The position numbers and the translations under genes were made by a program. A DNA stretch of 29,625 nucleotides from JBKHDT01 sp049974825 (GTDB lineage: Bacteria > Pseudomonadota > Gammaproteobacteria > Halothiobacillales > Halothiobacillaceae), in contig JBNGDJ010000019.1 in assembly GCA_049974825.1 (NCBI GenBank), positions 1-29,625 of the forward strand, in the 5' to 3' direction. How positions within the stretch are numbered: the first letter of the stretch is position 1; every line of letters starts with the position of its first letter. Shown one piece after another: positions 8,560 to 15,655 of this stretch. The notes under the pieces were generated by a model, which saw nothing but the letters and a program-made list of their open reading frames with translations, did not search any database and was not told the origin of the DNA.

Positions 8560-9887
8560 AGCGGCTGAAACCGCGCCATATCCAGACTCGCCTCACGCTC
8601 TGGCTGCTGGCAAGTGTGCTTGTGCTGGTTGGTTTGTTCTGGCTGGTGACGGCCCGCGCCCCTGTGATGCTCACCGAAAAGTACGTCGTCGACCGGCTCG
8701 CCCATGATGCGGAAGTGCTCGTGCTTGGCGTCGATTCCACCACCCAACCGCCGAGACTCGACCCGGCCTATGCCAACCCTATTTACGAGCGTCCTTACTC
8801 TGGTCATTACTTCCGGCTTGATATCGGCGGGGACATGATGCGCTCGCGGTCACTGTGGGACTTTGAACTGCAGACTGTGCAACTGAATTCGTATCCAGGG
8901 ACCTACCATGCCATCGGTCCCACAGATCAACCGTTGCTCGTTTATGCCGACCGGATATTGAAAGACGGCACCTGGGTCGAGGTGCACGTGGCGGAGGATC
9001 TCTCTGCGCTGACTGAACTGATCGAGTCTTTCCGCTGGCGCTTTTCCATCGCGACGCTGATTCTGCTTGGGATGATGCTTTTCGCCCAACGATTGATCGT
9101 CCGTGCGAGCCTGCGCCCGCTGGATCGAGTTCGGCGCGACTGTCGTCGTCTCGAGGTTGGCGAGATCGACCGGCTGGACGAAGCCGTCCCGCCGGAGCTC
9201 CGGCCCATGGTAGAGGAGATCAACCACTTGCAGGACACCATGCAACGACGTCTCTCCCGATCGCGCAAGGCACTGGGCAACCTTGCCCATGCCCTGAAAA
9301 CGCCGATCACCCTGATCGACCAGGTACTGCAGCGATCCCGGGACGATCTCCCCGCAGACACCGCCGAGCGCCTTGCCGAGGGCGTCTCTCGGATGCGTCG
9401 CATTACCGATCGCGAGCTTCGACAGGCACGCCTGGCGGGCGAGGCGCCCACAGGTCAGCGCTTTGAAGTGGAGCATGAGCTCCAGCGATTGCTTGGGATG
9501 TTCCGCCATCTCCACCCCGAGAAGACCTTCATCCTCCGGGTTGATTGCCCTGATGACGTCATATTGCGTGCTGATCGGGAGGACATGTACGAGTTGGTCG
9601 GCAACTTGCTGGACAACGCGGCCAAGTGGGCCGCCAGTCGCATTGAGCTCACGGTATGCCGTGAGAACGGCGGCTGGTATCTCATCATGGCTGACGATGG
9701 CCCGGGCGTGCCGGCCGAATCATTGCAGGCGCTGTCACGGCGCGGCACGCGGCTGGACGAAAACCGTGACGGGCACGGGCTGGGATTGGCCATCGTGCGC
9801 GAAATTGTCGAACTGTACGGGGGCGAGCTGACATTCGCACGCTCGGCGACGCTGGGTGGCCTCCAGGTGGAAATCCGGCTGCACTAA
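8556..9887 (+). CDS. Membrane sensor histidine kinase (PhoQ/QseC-like), partner of the adjacent regulator
   Basis: A 443-residue kinase starting at GTG 8556, which overlaps the regulator stop (GTGA). TM1 lies around residues 12-33 (LTLWLLASVLVLVGLFWLV), followed by a periplasmic sensor region of about 130 residues and TM2 near 165-180 (FSIATLILLGMMLFA). A HAMP-like linker leads to the dimerisation/phosphoacceptor motif NLAHALKTPITL with H245. The ATPase domain has the N box (LVGNLLDNAAKWA), G1 box (DDGPGVP) and G2 box (GHGLGLAI). The LAHALKTP form of the H box is typical of PhoQ-like kinases. Location at the end of an efflux operon suggests a periplasmic metal signal. A short hairpin (9888-9895 with 9908-9915) follows the stop but has no T-tract. 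Confidence 0.92.
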   Translation: MKRLKPRHIQTRLTLWLLASVLVLVGLFWLVTARAPVMLTEKYVVDRLAHDAEVLVLGVDSTTQPPRLDPAYANPIYERPYSGHYFRLDIGGDMMRSRSLWDFELQTVQLNSYPGTYHAIGPTDQPLLVYADRILKDGTWVEVHVAEDLSALTELIESFRWRFSIATLILLGMMLFAQRLIVRASLRPLDRVRRDCRRLEVGEIDRLDEAVPPELRPMVEEINHLQDTMQRRLSRSRKALGNLAHALKTPITLIDQVLQRSRDDLPADTAERLAEGVSRMRRITDRELRQARLAGEAPTGQRFEVEHELQRLLGMFRHLHPEKTFILRVDCPDDVILRADREDMYELVGNLLDNAAKWAASRIELTVCRENGGWYLIMADDGPGVPAESLQALSRRGTRLDENRDGHGLGLAIVREIVELYGGELTFARSATLGGLQVEIRLH

Positions 9888-10167
9888 GCCGCGCTCATGC
9901 TTGACTCAGCGTGGCATGGATCGGCATGTGCCGCGAGGTTGAATGGGCTGTGCCACTTTGTTCGAGAGTGTCTCTGCCCCAACTGGGAGTTCTTGAATTC
10001 GTGCTGAGACTGCCCTGGCATGAAAACATCGTGAGTTGTTTCTCAGGCCAGCCTGCTCGGCTGTGGGCTGACCTGAAAACGGGGCAGGGGTGAGCTATTA
10101 GCGATGAGGTATCCCGGATCATTCTTTTTCCTTGGCCGCTTGCCTGAGCAGGGACTATCTTCACTCA
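9888..10167. other. Intergenic stretch after the sensor kinase, no gene recognised
   Basis: Between the kinase stop and repeat copy A. Apart from a stem with one G-T pair directly after the stop (GCCGCGCT at 9888-9895, AGCGTGGC at 9908-9915), I see no coding potential, RNA gene or clear promoter. Short open frames here have no recognisable domain or convincing ribosome-binding site. Confidence 0.5.
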
Positions 10168-10362
10168 GGAAACTCTGCGCAAAACCATCCTTGGCTTTGT
10201 GGGCTTGCGCCAGCTCTAACGCGCTAGCTGGCGGAGCCCGCGTTCAGACACGCATGGCCCGCTACACACCCGGGCCATGCTGCGCAATTCAATGGCTTGC
10301 GCCATTGTGCGGCAGGGCATCCATGCCCTGTACAGGAAGGTCTGCATTCGTGCAGACCTTCC
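10168..10362 (+). repeat. Structured intergenic element, copy A (complete, TIR-bounded)
   Basis: The most complete copy of a dispersed family. It begins GGAAACTCTGCGCAA and ends with a perfect hairpin: arms GGAAGGTCTGCA (10335-10346) and TGCAGACCTTCC (10351-10362) around a TTCG loop, so the two ends are inverted relatives. Internal stems are CGCCAGCT/AGCTGGCG, CATGGCCCG/CGGGCCATG (10253-10261 with 10271-10279), CAATGGC/GCCATTG around TTGC, and CAGGGCAT/ATGCCCTG. CTCA is found immediately outside both ends, a possible 4-bp target duplication. Relative to copy B it carries about 40 extra bases holding the CGCCAGCT stem. It ends 35 bases before the HD-GYP start codon. Mobile-element (MITE-like) origin is an inference. 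Confidence 0.8.
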
Positions 10363-10397
10363 CTCAGTACAAATCCGGGATTTTCTCCTTGACCGAT

Positions 10398-11660
10398 ATG
10401 TTGAATATTCGCAAAACCGTGGTCATTCGTCTGTTCTGGACGTGGTTGGTCCTGTCATGTCTGACGGCCCTTCTGGTGTACCAGTTTGAAACCGCGCGGG
10501 TCGACGAGAAGGTGCTGGCCCTGGCCATGGCAGCGGAAAAACAGTTTTCTGTGGATACTTTGCGTGCCTACAACGATGGCGAGGTGACAGCGGCCGAGAT
10601 TCGGGTGGGCGCGGAAGACCTCGGCCGTGGTCGCTTTGCCGTCGTGGAAATCTACGACCGACAAAAGAACAAGATCGTTGAGCTGGTATCCGAGGGGCGT
10701 GAGGATCTGGAACGTGCGCTATCGCAACAAACCCACGGCTTCCCACTCAGTAACGAGATTCGCTACGAAAAATATCGGGTCCTGGACGAGGTCGTGTTGA
10801 TGGTCTTGCTGCCATTGCGTGATCAAGCCGGCGCATTGCAAGGTTATTTCGAGGGGGTGTTCGTCGCCGATCCCGAGACACTGGCGCAGATCCGACAGGA
10901 TGTGCTGTACACGGTGCTCATTGCCATGGCGGTGATCGCGATCACCACTCTGGTGTTCTACCCGGTGATCCTGTCGCTGAATCGAGAGCTCATCCAAAAC
11001 TCGCGGGCGATCATGCTTGCCAACCTGGAGTTGCTTGAAGTTCTGGGCAGCGCAATTGCGAAGCGTGATTCCGACACACACATCCACAATTATCGTGTCA
11101 CCCTCTACGCCATCGCCCTGGCTGAGGCAGTCGGCATGTCTGACGAGGCACTGCGCCGCCTTATCGTGGGCGCTTTTTTGCATGACGTGGGCAAAATTGG
11201 CATCAGCGACAATATTTTGCTCAAGCCAGGTCGTCTGACCGAACAGGAGTTCGATCAGATGAAAACCCATGTCAACCTGGGGGTCGATATTATCAAGCGT
11301 TCCCAGTGGCTGAATGCTGCGGAGGAGGTGGTGCGCTGCCACCACGAGAAATTCGATGGCAGTGGCTATCCCCAAGGTTTGAAGGGGACAGACATTCCCT
11401 TGTCAGCGCGGGTGTTTGCCATTGTTGACGTATTCGATGCCCTGACATCCCGCCGGCCCTACAAGGAACCGTTTTCATTTGAGGATGCGGTAGCGGTCAT
11501 TCAGCGGGACGCCGGTACCCATTTCGATCCGGAGCTGGTGCGGCGCTTTATCCCGATTGCCCGGGAGATGCATCGGACTCTCTCCGAGGCGGACCAAGAG
11601 ACGATTGTCACCATGCTCAATCACAAGTCCCTGCACTATTTCATGAATCTTCGCGCCTGA
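10398..11660 (+). CDS. Membrane-anchored HD-GYP domain protein, probable c-di-GMP phosphodiesterase
   Basis: 420 residues from ATG 10398. In-frame codons upstream run through repeat copy A and are not credible coding. TM1 is near residues 9-26 (IRLFWTWLVLSCLTALLV), followed by a sensor region of about 140 residues and TM2 near 175-196 (VLYTVLIAMAVIAITTLVFY). The catalytic HD-GYP domain has HDVGKIG (H262-D263), HHE (315-317) and DGSGYPQGLKG (GYP at 323-325), the full signature of enzymes that hydrolyse c-di-GMP. The Shine-Dalgarno signal is poor and the element ends only 35 bases upstream, so the element is probably part of the leader. Its activity would oppose the GGDEF protein at 16635. Confidence 0.9.
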   Translation: MLNIRKTVVIRLFWTWLVLSCLTALLVYQFETARVDEKVLALAMAAEKQFSVDTLRAYNDGEVTAAEIRVGAEDLGRGRFAVVEIYDRQKNKIVELVSEGREDLERALSQQTHGFPLSNEIRYEKYRVLDEVVLMVLLPLRDQAGALQGYFEGVFVADPETLAQIRQDVLYTVLIAMAVIAITTLVFYPVILSLNRELIQNSRAIMLANLELLEVLGSAIAKRDSDTHIHNYRVTLYAIALAEAVGMSDEALRRLIVGAFLHDVGKIGISDNILLKPGRLTEQEFDQMKTHVNLGVDIIKRSQWLNAAEEVVRCHHEKFDGSGYPQGLKGTDIPLSARVFAIVDVFDALTSRRPYKEPFSFEDAVAVIQRDAGTHFDPELVRRFIPIAREMHRTLSEADQETIVTMLNHKSLHYFMNLRA

Positions 11661-11773
11661 ACAAACGCTCCGCAAAGCTGCCTTTTCCCTTTGCACAGGA
11701 ATGTGTGGGCCGGTAAGCACACTGCCTGCGATTTGTGATTTACAGGCTGCCCCTGTGGTGCGATTCGGTCATT

Positions 11774-12901
11774 TCATGCGGGGCTTTGGATACCGGCGCT
11801 CCACCAGATCCGGCAGGCACCTTCGTCGGAAACCATGCAGGGGCCGACGGGGTTGTCGGGGCGGCAGCCCTCGCCGTAGAGGGGGCATTCGTGGGGCCGA
11901 ACCCGGCCGAGTACCACGTCGGCGCAGGCGCAGCCCGGGGGCATTTGCCCGGCGCGGGGGTGGTCCTGTGCTTCAAGAGGAAATATGCGCTCGGCGTTGT
12001 GCGCGTCCAGGTGGGCGTTCAGGCTCAACCCGGAGTCGGGCAGGGTGCCGATGCCACGCCAGTGGGCGTCGGTGACGTCGAAATGCCGCTCCAGCAGCGC
12101 GCGGGCGCGGGGGTTGCCTTCGTGCCGGACGACGTCGGGATAGCAGTTGGTCAGGGCGGGCCGGTTTTCAAGGTGCTGTTCGAGCACGGCGGCAATGGCG
12201 TCGAGAATGGACTCGGCGGTGAAGCCGGCGACGGCGGTGGGCAGGCCGTGGCGATCGACGACGAAGCGCCACTGCTCGGCGCCCATGATGGTGGCGACAT
12301 GGCCGGGGGCGATCAGGGCATCCAGCGGTCGTGAGCCGGGCTGGCCGTCGGCCAGCAGCATGGCGACGGCCGGCCAGGTTTGCCGGGTGGCGGTCAGCAG
12401 GAACAGGTTGTCGGGCAGGCCGGCTTCGATCATGGCAGCCAGCGGCGCGGTGGTGGTTTCGAAGCCGGCGGCGAAGAAAACGACTTGCCTGTCGGGAAAG
12501 CGTCGGGCCAGTTCCAGCACTTCCAGAGGCGAGGCGACTGGGCGCACGTCGCCAACCTGTTCACGGGCTGTCGCCCGCGCCTGTTGCAGGGAGCGGGGCG
12601 CGCTGCGCGGGCCGTTGATCGGCACATTAAGCATGTCACCGAAGCTGGCGACCAGGCAGCCGGCTTGGGTGGCCAGGCCGATGGCGTGCCGGATCGCTTC
12701 CTCGGGGCAGACGCAGACCGGGCAGCCGGGCCCGGGGATCAGCTCGATGGTCTTGGGCAGCAGGCTGCGCAGGCCGGATTCGGTAATGGTCCGCTCGTGG
12801 CCGCCGCAGACGTTCATGATCCGCAGTGGCTGGTCGAGCCGGGCGTCGGCCAGAGACCGGATATGCTCAAGCCGGGCCCGTGCGCTGCCGTGTTCGCTCA
12901 T
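11774..12901 (-). CDS. hypD: Hydrogenase maturation protein HypD
   Basis: A 375-residue iron-sulfur scaffold which, with HypC, assembles the Fe(CN)2CO group of [NiFe]-hydrogenases. Conserved family motifs are all visible: NVCGGHERTI (C32), GPGCPVCVCP (C60, C63, C65), FAAGFETTTAPLAA, and the C-terminal cysteine region around CACADVVLGRVRPHECPLYGEGC, which holds the [4Fe-4S] cluster. Length is normal for HypD. Its start overlaps the hypB stop by ATGA, so it is the last gene of a hypC-A-B-D operon. No hypE or hypF follows; the next gene is convergent and unrelated. Confidence 0.96.
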   Translation of the reverse strand: MSEHGSARARLEHIRSLADARLDQPLRIMNVCGGHERTITESGLRSLLPKTIELIPGPGCPVCVCPEEAIRHAIGLATQAGCLVASFGDMLNVPINGPRSAPRSLQQARATAREQVGDVRPVASPLEVLELARRFPDRQVVFFAAGFETTTAPLAAMIEAGLPDNLFLLTATRQTWPAVAMLLADGQPGSRPLDALIAPGHVATIMGAEQWRFVVDRHGLPTAVAGFTAESILDAIAAVLEQHLENRPALTNCYPDVVRHEGNPRARALLERHFDVTDAHWRGIGTLPDSGLSLNAHLDAHNAERIFPLEAQDHPRAGQMPPGCACADVVLGRVRPHECPLYGEGCRPDNPVGPCMVSDEGACRIWWSAGIQSPA

Positions 12902-13734
12902 GAGGCCGATGCTGCCGGGTGGGTGTGGCCGGGTTCGCCGTGGTGATGATGGTGATGATGCCCCGGGGCATCGGCTTTCGGGTGGTTCTGCCGATGCGCC
13001 GCCAGCCGCTCGCGCAGCCAGTCCAGCCAGGCTGACATGCCCTGGCTCCGGGTGGCCGAGAGCGCGGTGACGGGCGCGTCGCTGGCAAGCTGGCGAACGG
13101 CGGCTTCGGCCCGGCGCGGGTCAAAATCGTCGAGCACCGGCAGCAGATCAGCCTTGCTCAACAGCACCAGGTCGGCGGCCCGGAACATGACCGGGTATTT
13201 GGCCGGCTTGTCGTCGCCCTCGGTGCTGGCCAGGAGCACCACGTTGGCGTGCTGGCCGAGGTCAAAGCTGGCCGGGCAGACGAGGTTGCCGACGTTTTCG
13301 ATGAATACCAGGTCCAGGCCGTCGAGGTTCATGCCGTGCAGGGCATCGTGCACCATGTGGGCATCCAGGTGGCAGGCGCTGCCGGTGGCGATCTGCAGGG
13401 CCTCCACGCCGTGCCGGCGCAGGCGAATGGCATCGTTTTCGGTTTCCAGATCCCCGACCACCACCGCGATGTTCAGTTCGTCGCGGAGGGCTTCGATGGT
13501 GGCTTCGAGCAAGGCGGTCTTCCCGGAGCCGGGCGAGGACATGAGGTTGACGGCCAGAGTGCCGCGCTGGTCGAAATGGGCGCGGTTGTGGGCGGCTTGA
13601 TGGTCGTTTTCGTCCAGCAGGCCGTGGAGAATCTCGATGGCGCCGGTTTCGCCGGTTTTCGGTGCCAGCTTGCCGCCTTCGGCAATCAGGTGGCGGTTAC
13701 CGGGGGTGATGTTGCAGCCGCAGGTGTCACACAT
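12898..13734 (-). CDS. hypB: Hydrogenase nickel-insertion GTPase HypB
   Basis: 278 residues from ATG 13734. This start gives the N-terminal CXXCGC nickel motif (MCDTCGC) at the very first residues; the frame extends further upstream but inside hypA. A SIMIBI GTPase domain follows, with P-loop SSPGSGKT near 66-73, GDLETENDA, the metal-site residues GSACHLDA and ENVGNLVCPASFDLG, and the base-recognition motif LLSKADLL. HypB delivers Ni to the hydrogenase large subunit together with HypA. The oddity is a C-terminal histidine tail (seven consecutive His at 259-265, then GEPGHTHP), whereas His-rich stretches in characterised HypB proteins lie near the N-terminus. It overlaps hypA by 8 bases and hypD by 4. 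Confidence 0.96.
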   Translation of the reverse strand: MCDTCGCNITPGNRHLIAEGGKLAPKTGETGAIEILHGLLDENDHQAAHNRAHFDQRGTLAVNLMSSPGSGKTALLEATIEALRDELNIAVVVGDLETENDAIRLRRHGVEALQIATGSACHLDAHMVHDALHGMNLDGLDLVFIENVGNLVCPASFDLGQHANVVLLASTEGDDKPAKYPVMFRAADLVLLSKADLLPVLDDFDPRRAEAAVRQLASDAPVTALSATRSQGMSAWLDWLRERLAAHRQNHPKADAPGHHHHHHHGEPGHTHPAASAS

Positions 13735-14086
13735 GGTCGGGCTCCTCTTGCAGTTCGATGCTGGTGATGAGCATTTCGTCCCCGCCGAGCAGCTGGGTGC
13801 GATGGCTGCCGCAGTGGCTGCAGGCAAGCCGGTTGGTGGTGGCCTCCCCGGTTTGTCCGCAGTCGCGGCAACGCACCCGGATGGCGGCAGTCTCGATGGT
13901 CAGGACAGCGTCCTCGGCGCAGCTGCCCTGACGGGCGATGGCAAAGGCATGGGCCAGAAGCGCCGGGTCAATGCCGCCAAGCGGCCCGATCCGCAGGGTT
14001 ACCCCCCGAAGACTGCCGCCGCCGTGCTCCTGTGCCAGCGATTCGAGTTGCCGAATCAGCGCCCGGCAGACGGAAAGCTCATGCAC
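13727..14086 (-). CDS. hypA: Hydrogenase nickel chaperone HypA (GTG start)
   Basis: 119 residues. The GTG at 14086 is chosen because it gives the invariant N-terminus MHELS, in which His2 ligates nickel; a longer frame to 14173 would bury it. A zinc site is formed by C73/C76 (CRDC) and C89/C92 (CSHC), the standard HypA arrangement. HypA hands Ni to HypB and the hydrogenase precursor. It overlaps hypC by 8 bases and hypB by 8 bases, so the operon is translationally coupled. Confidence 0.95.
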   Translation of the reverse strand: MHELSVCRALIRQLESLAQEHGGGSLRGVTLRIGPLGGIDPALLAHAFAIARQGSCAEDAVLTIETAAIRVRCRDCGQTGEATTNRLACSHCGSHRTQLLGGDEMLITSIELQEEPDHV

Positions 14087-14312
14087 CGGCGCCTGCCTGC
14101 CGAAGCTGGTCGGCCAGCGCACGGGCTTCGGTGGCCCGGTCGGCGTCGACTTTCTCGATGGCATAGCCGACATGGACCATCACGAAATCCCCTGCGGTGA
14201 CCGAACCGGGTTCGAGCAGGAACAGGCTGACCTCGCGCTGGACGCCGGCGCGCTCGCAGCGGGCGGTGTCACCCGTCATTTGGAGGATTTTCATGGGAAC
14301 GGCCAGGCACAT
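14079..14312 (-). CDS. hypC: Hydrogenase maturation chaperone HypC
   Basis: A 77-residue HypC/HupF-family chaperone. The defining N-terminus MCLAVP with Cys2 is present; this Cys binds the iron centre together with HypD. The central GDFVMVHVGYAIEKVD is also typical. It is the first gene of the hypC-A-B-D operon, reading away from hupE; the 97 bases up to hupE (14313-14409) should hold both promoters, although I found no clear core elements. Confidence 0.95.
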   Translation of the reverse strand: MCLAVPMKILQMTGDTARCERAGVQREVSLFLLEPGSVTAGDFVMVHVGYAIEKVDADRATEARALADQLRQAGAGA

Positions 14313-14409
14313 GGCGTTTTTTGACCCCGTGGTTCATTTTCGCTTCACGAATTCCTGTCTAGACTAGCAGAGACCAAATCAAACTTTCATGAAGCCGCGA
14401 GGACGCAGA

Positions 14410-14994
14410 ATGAATTCCTGGATGTTTCGCATTGGACTGGCCTGGTCACTGATCCTGCTGGCCGTGCCGGCCATGGCGCATGGGGTGCATCATCACGAAT
14501 CCGGATGGCTCGCCGGCCTGTTGCATCCGTTTCATGGCGCGGATCACCTGTTGGCGGCCCTGGCCGTAGGGCTCTGGGCCGGTCAGCATCAGGATCGCTC
14601 GACCTGGCTGCTGCCAGTCTCCTTCGCCACGGCACTGCTGCTGGCCGCTCTGGTTGCCCACGCCACCGGCTGGGCCCTGCCATTGATGGAGCCGGGCATT
14701 GCCGCGACGGTGGTTCTGCTGGGGGCGTTCATCGCCTTCGCCGTGCGGATGCCTGCCGCAATCGGGGCAGGGGTGCTGGTGTTGTTTGCGGCTTTTCATG
14801 GCTGGGCGCACGGGCTGGAGCAACCCGCGGGCACAGGTGCGGTCAGTTACCTTGCCGGGTTGGCCGCCGGAACGCTGGGCCTGCATCTGGTCGGGGTTCT
14901 TGCGGCACGGCGGCTGGTGGATGCCCAGCAGCTTCGCCTGGCTGGTGGCTTCCTGGCCGGTGCCGGCACCATGCTGCTCGTTGGCGCGATGTAA
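14410..14994 (+). CDS. hupE: HupE/UreJ-family nickel transporter
   Basis: 194 residues. ATG 14410 is preferred over ATG 14389 because GAGG lies about 7 bases upstream and the product then starts as a signal peptide (MFRIGLAWSLILLAVPAMA) followed by mature AHGVHHHE. The metal motif of the family, HPFHGADH (H39, H42, D45, H46), lies in the first membrane segment; about six hydrophobic segments follow, with HGWAHGLE as a second His-containing motif. HupE imports Ni for hydrogenase, which fits the divergent hyp operon; UreJ (urease-linked) is the alternative but no urease genes are present. Confidence 0.9.
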   Translation: MNSWMFRIGLAWSLILLAVPAMAHGVHHHESGWLAGLLHPFHGADHLLAALAVGLWAGQHQDRSTWLLPVSFATALLLAALVAHATGWALPLMEPGIAATVVLLGAFIAFAVRMPAAIGAGVLVLFAAFHGWAHGLEQPAGTGAVSYLAGLAAGTLGLHLVGVLAARRLVDAQQLRLAGGFLAGAGTMLLVGAM

Positions 14995-15033
14995 CCGGTC
15001 GCTTCCAGTACCCCCGCTGGCACAAGCTGCCTT

Positions 15034-15063
15034 GGGAATCTCTGCACGAATGCAGAAGCTCCC
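15034..15063. repeat. Solo terminal hairpin of the intergenic element family (F)
   Basis: GGGAATCTCTGCA and TGCAGAAGCTCCC flank a CGAA loop, an imperfect copy of the terminal hairpin of elements A-D. It lies 39 bases after the hupE stop and just before the palindromic array; no other part of the element accompanies it. Confidence 0.6.
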
Positions 15064-15083
15064 TATTTCCCTCGTTCCCCCTC

Positions 15084-15610
15084 GTTACCAAGCTCCGCTT
15101 GGGAACGCCTGCCGGGCCTGCTCTGCAGGCCCAGCTACTGTGGCGAGGGCAAGTCAACATGGTCGGGCAAGGCACCGGGCCAAATCCCCGCACCGCGCCC
15201 AGCCTCGCCGCGCAACCCCGGCCGCACAAGCCCCCAGACCCCGCAAGCAGAGCTTGCGGCATATCCCGTTCCCAAGCAGAGCTTGGGAACGAGGTCGGGG
15301 AGGAACGCCTGCCGGGCCTGCTCTGCAGGCCCAGCTACTGCGGCGAGGGCAAGTCAACATGGTCGGGCGGGGCACCGGGCCAAATCCCCGCACCGCGCCC
15401 AGCCTCGCCGCGCAACCCCGGCCGCNNNNNNNNNNNNNNNNNNNNNNNNNNNNNNNNNNNNNNNNNNNNNNNNNNNNNNNNNNNNNNNNNNNNNNNNNNN
15501 NNNNNNNNNNNNNNNNNNNNNNNNNGCTTGCGGCATATCCCGTTCCCAAGCAGAGCTTGGGAACGAGGTCGGGGAGGAACTCCTGCCGGGCCTGCTCTGC
15601 AGGCCCAACC
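15084..15610. repeat. Tandem array of 200-bp palindrome-rich units, interrupted by a scaffold gap
   Basis: One unit runs from 15107 to 15306 and a second starts at 15307; over the 119 bases visible in both, they differ at three positions. A third partial unit follows the gap (15581 onward). Each unit carries perfect palindromes with 3-base loops: GGGCCTGC/GCAGGCCC (15114-15132), CCGCAAGC/GCTTGCGG (15241-15259) and GTTCCCAAGC/GCTTGGGAAC (15268-15290, again 15542-15564); a variant with loop TCC opens the array at 15084. All frames through it appear non-coding; the apparent long frames repeat the same peptide and cross the Ns. It resembles REP-type intergenic repeats. Confidence 0.85.
15426..15525. 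other. Assembly gap of exactly 100 N
   Basis: The run is a round 100 N, the usual placeholder for unknown length. By comparison with the first unit, only 26 bases are missing if there is no extra repeat, or 26 plus a multiple of 200 if further units were collapsed. Confidence 0.95.
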
Positions 15611-15655
15611 TCCACGGCCGGGCGTCGCACCATGCAAAACCATCCGGGGTTTCAC

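Noticed and set aside
9911..10093. Small 60-codon frame between kinase and copy A
   Set aside because: No ribosome-binding site, domain or typical codon pattern; overlapping frames on the other strand are equally long.
14313..14409. Sigma54 or strong sigma70 promoter between hypC and hupE
   Set aside because: No GG-N10-GC element and no -35/-10 pair at acceptable spacing could be identified by eye.
15084..15610. CRISPR array
   Set aside because: Repeats are 200 bp, near-identical throughout without unique spacers, and no cas genes are nearby.
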